6,531 nt of DNA from Gallionellaceae bacterium UBA5126. GTDB taxonomy: Bacteria; Pseudomonadota; Gammaproteobacteria; Burkholderiales; Gallionellaceae. The stretch covers positions 1 to 6,531 of the forward strand of contig DHYQ01000045.1 of the NCBI GenBank assembly GCA_002414205.1. The letters run 5' to 3'. Each line of letters starts with the position of its first letter. The stretch's first letter is position 1. Positions 5,303 through 6,531 of the stretch are shown one piece after another. A model generated the notes under the pieces. That model made no database searches, was not told the DNA's origin, and saw nothing but the letters and a program-made list of their open reading frames with translations. The position numbers and the translations under genes were made by a program.

Positions 5303-6103
5303 ATGCCGTACACCATCGGCGTGTTTGATTCCGGGGTGGGCGGGTTGTCGGTGTTGCACCACATCCGCCGCACCTTGCCCGCTGCCCGGCTGCTGTACGT
5401 GGCCGATTCCGGGCACGTTCCTTACGGCGACAAATCCGCCGACTACATTACCCAACGCTCGCACGCCCTGACCGAGTTTTTGCTCGGTGAGGGTGCAGAA
5501 GCCATCGTCATCGCCTGCAACACCGCCACTGCCGCCGCCGTCAACAGTCTGCGTAGTCGTTATGCCTTGCCGATTCTCGGCATGGAACCGGCGATTAAAC
5601 CCGCCGTGGCGGCCACGCACAGCGGCGTGGTGGGTGTGTTGGCGACGGTGGGTACGCTGGAAAGCGCCCGCTTCGCCGCGCTGCTGGGTAAATACGCCGG
5701 GGCGGTGGAAATCGTCACCCAAGGCTGCCCCGATCTGGTGGAGCAAGTGGAAGCAGGCGAGCTAGACAGCCCGCGCACCCGCGACTTGCTCACCGGCTAC
5801 GTCACGCCACTGCTGGCACGCGGCGCGGACACGCTGATTCTGGGCTGCACGCACTATCCTTTCCTCGCCCCGCTGCTGCGGCAAATTGTCGGTGAAACAG
5901 TCACGCTGATCGACACCGGCGCGGCGGTGGCGCGGCATTTGCAACTGCGGCTGCAAACCGAATTACCCGCGCCGCATCCGCATCCCGCCACCCCCGGTGC
6001 AGCGTTTTTCAGCAGCGGCGACTGCGCAGCGGCGACGCGCATCATGTCGCAACTGTGGGGCCAGCCGATGCCGGTGGCCGCCGTGCCCGCCCCTTTTCGT
6101 TAA
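5303..6103 (+). CDS. murI: Glutamate racemase MurI
   Basis: MurI interconverts L- and D-glutamate in the cytoplasm, supplying D-glutamate for the peptidoglycan stem peptide. The 266-residue length is typical. Both catalytic cysteines are present: C72 in ACNTATAAA (71-79) and C182 in GCTHYPF (181-187) with the neighbouring H184. The N-terminal FDSGVGGLSVL (8-18) holds the conserved Asp9-Ser10 pair, and VPYGDKS (39-45) is also intact. The last residues (about 252-266) are proline-rich and not conserved-looking. The ATG lies 9 nt after the ybiT stop; GGTGA at 5289-5293, overlapping that stop, can serve as ribosome site, so translation is probably coupled to ybiT. The next gene begins 24 nt after the stop. 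No regulatory N-terminal extension like that of E. coli MurI is seen. Confidence 0.97.
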   Translation: MPYTIGVFDSGVGGLSVLHHIRRTLPAARLLYVADSGHVPYGDKSADYITQRSHALTEFLLGEGAEAIVIACNTATAAAVNSLRSRYALPILGMEPAIKPAVAATHSGVVGVLATVGTLESARFAALLGKYAGAVEIVTQGCPDLVEQVEAGELDSPRTRDLLTGYVTPLLARGADTLILGCTHYPFLAPLLRQIVGETVTLIDTGAAVARHLQLRLQTELPAPHPHPATPGAAFFSSGDCAAATRIMSQLWGQPMPVAAVPAPFR

Positions 6104-6117
6104 TCAACTCAACCTGT

Positions 6118-6121
6118 GGAG
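6118..6121 (+). promoter_or_regulatory. Ribosome binding site GGAG fixing the start of the AhpD-like gene
   Basis: GGAG lies 6 nt before ATG 6128. A GTG at 6116 is in frame but overlaps this site and has none of its own, so the ATG is the start. Confidence 0.8.
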
Positions 6122-6127
6122 CGCAAC

Positions 6128-6508
6128 ATGCCCAACCAAACCAAAGGCTCGGACAGCGAGCGCAAAGTGCTGGAACACGCCCATCGCGGCCTGCAACTGT
6201 TTACCGAATACCGTCCCAAGCTGATGGGCAAGATGCAGTCCTTTATGGCCGAGGCCATGCACACGGGCGTGCTGGACAAAAAAGAAAAAGAGCGCATCGC
6301 GCTGGGCATGGCCCTGACCCAGCAGTGCCACTATTGCATCGGCCTGCATGTGCGTGCCTGCAAACACGCGGGCGTGACCGTGGAGGAAATCATGGACGTG
6401 TGCGGCATCGCCATCATGATGGGCGGCGGCCCGGTGCTGACCCACATGGCGGAAGTCGAGCGGGCGTTGAATGAGTTTTATCTAGACGAGAACGGCGAGC
6501 CGATTTGA
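6128..6508 (+). CDS. Carboxymuconolactone decarboxylase / AhpD-like protein
   Basis: This 126-residue protein belongs to the carboxymuconolactone decarboxylase fold family (CMD, AhpD-like). It carries the full AhpD redox pattern: E55, eleven residues, C67, two residues, C70, three residues, H74 (in QQCHYCIGLH, 65-74). In AhpD this set gives thiol-dependent peroxidase or disulfide-reductase activity, with a proton relay from Glu and His to the CxxC pair. True 4-carboxymuconolactone decarboxylases lack the CxxC, so a redox role is more likely. The all-helical pattern and the glycine-rich stretch IMMGGGP (96-102) fit the family. The N-terminus (1-20) is polar and variable. It probably belongs to the ybiT-murI transcript. 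Partner and substrate are unknown; no ahpC is visible. Confidence 0.9.
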   Translation: MPNQTKGSDSERKVLEHAHRGLQLFTEYRPKLMGKMQSFMAEAMHTGVLDKKEKERIALGMALTQQCHYCIGLHVRACKHAGVTVEEIMDVCGIAIMMGGGPVLTHMAEVERALNEFYLDENGEPI

Positions 6509-6509
6509 C

Positions 6510-6531
6510 GTAGGAGCGGGCCTTGCCCGCG
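6510..6531 (+). repeat. REP element of a second family, possibly continuing past the window edge
   Basis: GTAGGA (6510-6515) leads into a hairpin with arms GCGGGC (6516-6521) and GCCCGC (6525-6530) and a 3-nt loop CTT. It begins one base after the stop codon of the AhpD-like gene. A GTAGGAGCGGGC-type sequence is a widespread form of REP element in Pseudomonas and related gammaproteobacteria. The arm sequence differs from the REP-like pair at 996-1025 and 1784-1810. It may also slow 3' decay of the upstream mRNA. More repeat units may lie beyond the window. Confidence 0.75.

Noticed and set aside
3596..5746. 716-codon open frame on the minus strand opposite ybiT and murI.
   Set aside because: It lies antisense to two strongly recognised genes, has a His/Gln/Gly-rich composition typical of a GC-rich shadow frame, and shows no known domain.
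1..6531. CRISPR array, tRNA or rRNA genes.
   Set aside because: No regularly spaced repeats and no cloverleaf or ribosomal RNA segments were seen on reading either strand.

Overview
The window looks like a chromosomal segment from a GC-rich gammaproteobacterium. The best evidence is the recO-pdxJ gene order and a YbiT-type ABC-F protein that matches the remembered E. coli protein over its full length. The GTAG-headed REP palindromes fit the same group. I cannot name a genus.

Layout. On the left, on the minus strand, lie recO and the 5' part of pdxJ, joined by an ATGA stop/start overlap. On the right, on the plus strand, lie ybiT, murI (glutamate racemase) and a small AhpD/carboxymuconolactone decarboxylase-like gene, closely spaced and probably co-transcribed. 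A GTAG-headed REP palindrome begins at the right edge.

Between these conserved blocks (about 996 to 3544) is an accessory region with three units. (1) A MazF-type toxin and a small basic, AT-hook-like antitoxin overlap by 14 nt. The pair has its own promoter and is bracketed by two inverted copies of one REP-like palindrome (996-1025 plus, 1784-1810 minus) and by a 13-bp direct repeat. (2) A minus-strand XRE-type repressor gene has repeated ACACTTTG motifs in and upstream of its start. (3) A visibly more AT-rich two-gene operon reads away from the repressor gene: an unrecognised 130-residue protein and a 270-residue protein with two predicted membrane helices and a six-cysteine loop. It ends at a clear intrinsic terminator.

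The most interesting signal is the putative promoter of that operon. A perfect TTGACA -35 box is followed by a run of 13 G and then TACCAT, so the G tract makes up most of the spacer. This is the arrangement of phase-variable promoters, where slippage in the tract changes -35/-10 spacing and hence expression. A switchable operon for a membrane protein, divergent from an XRE regulator and next to a REP-bracketed toxin-antitoxin unit, is the best candidate here for an undescribed system. Its function cannot be read from the sequence.
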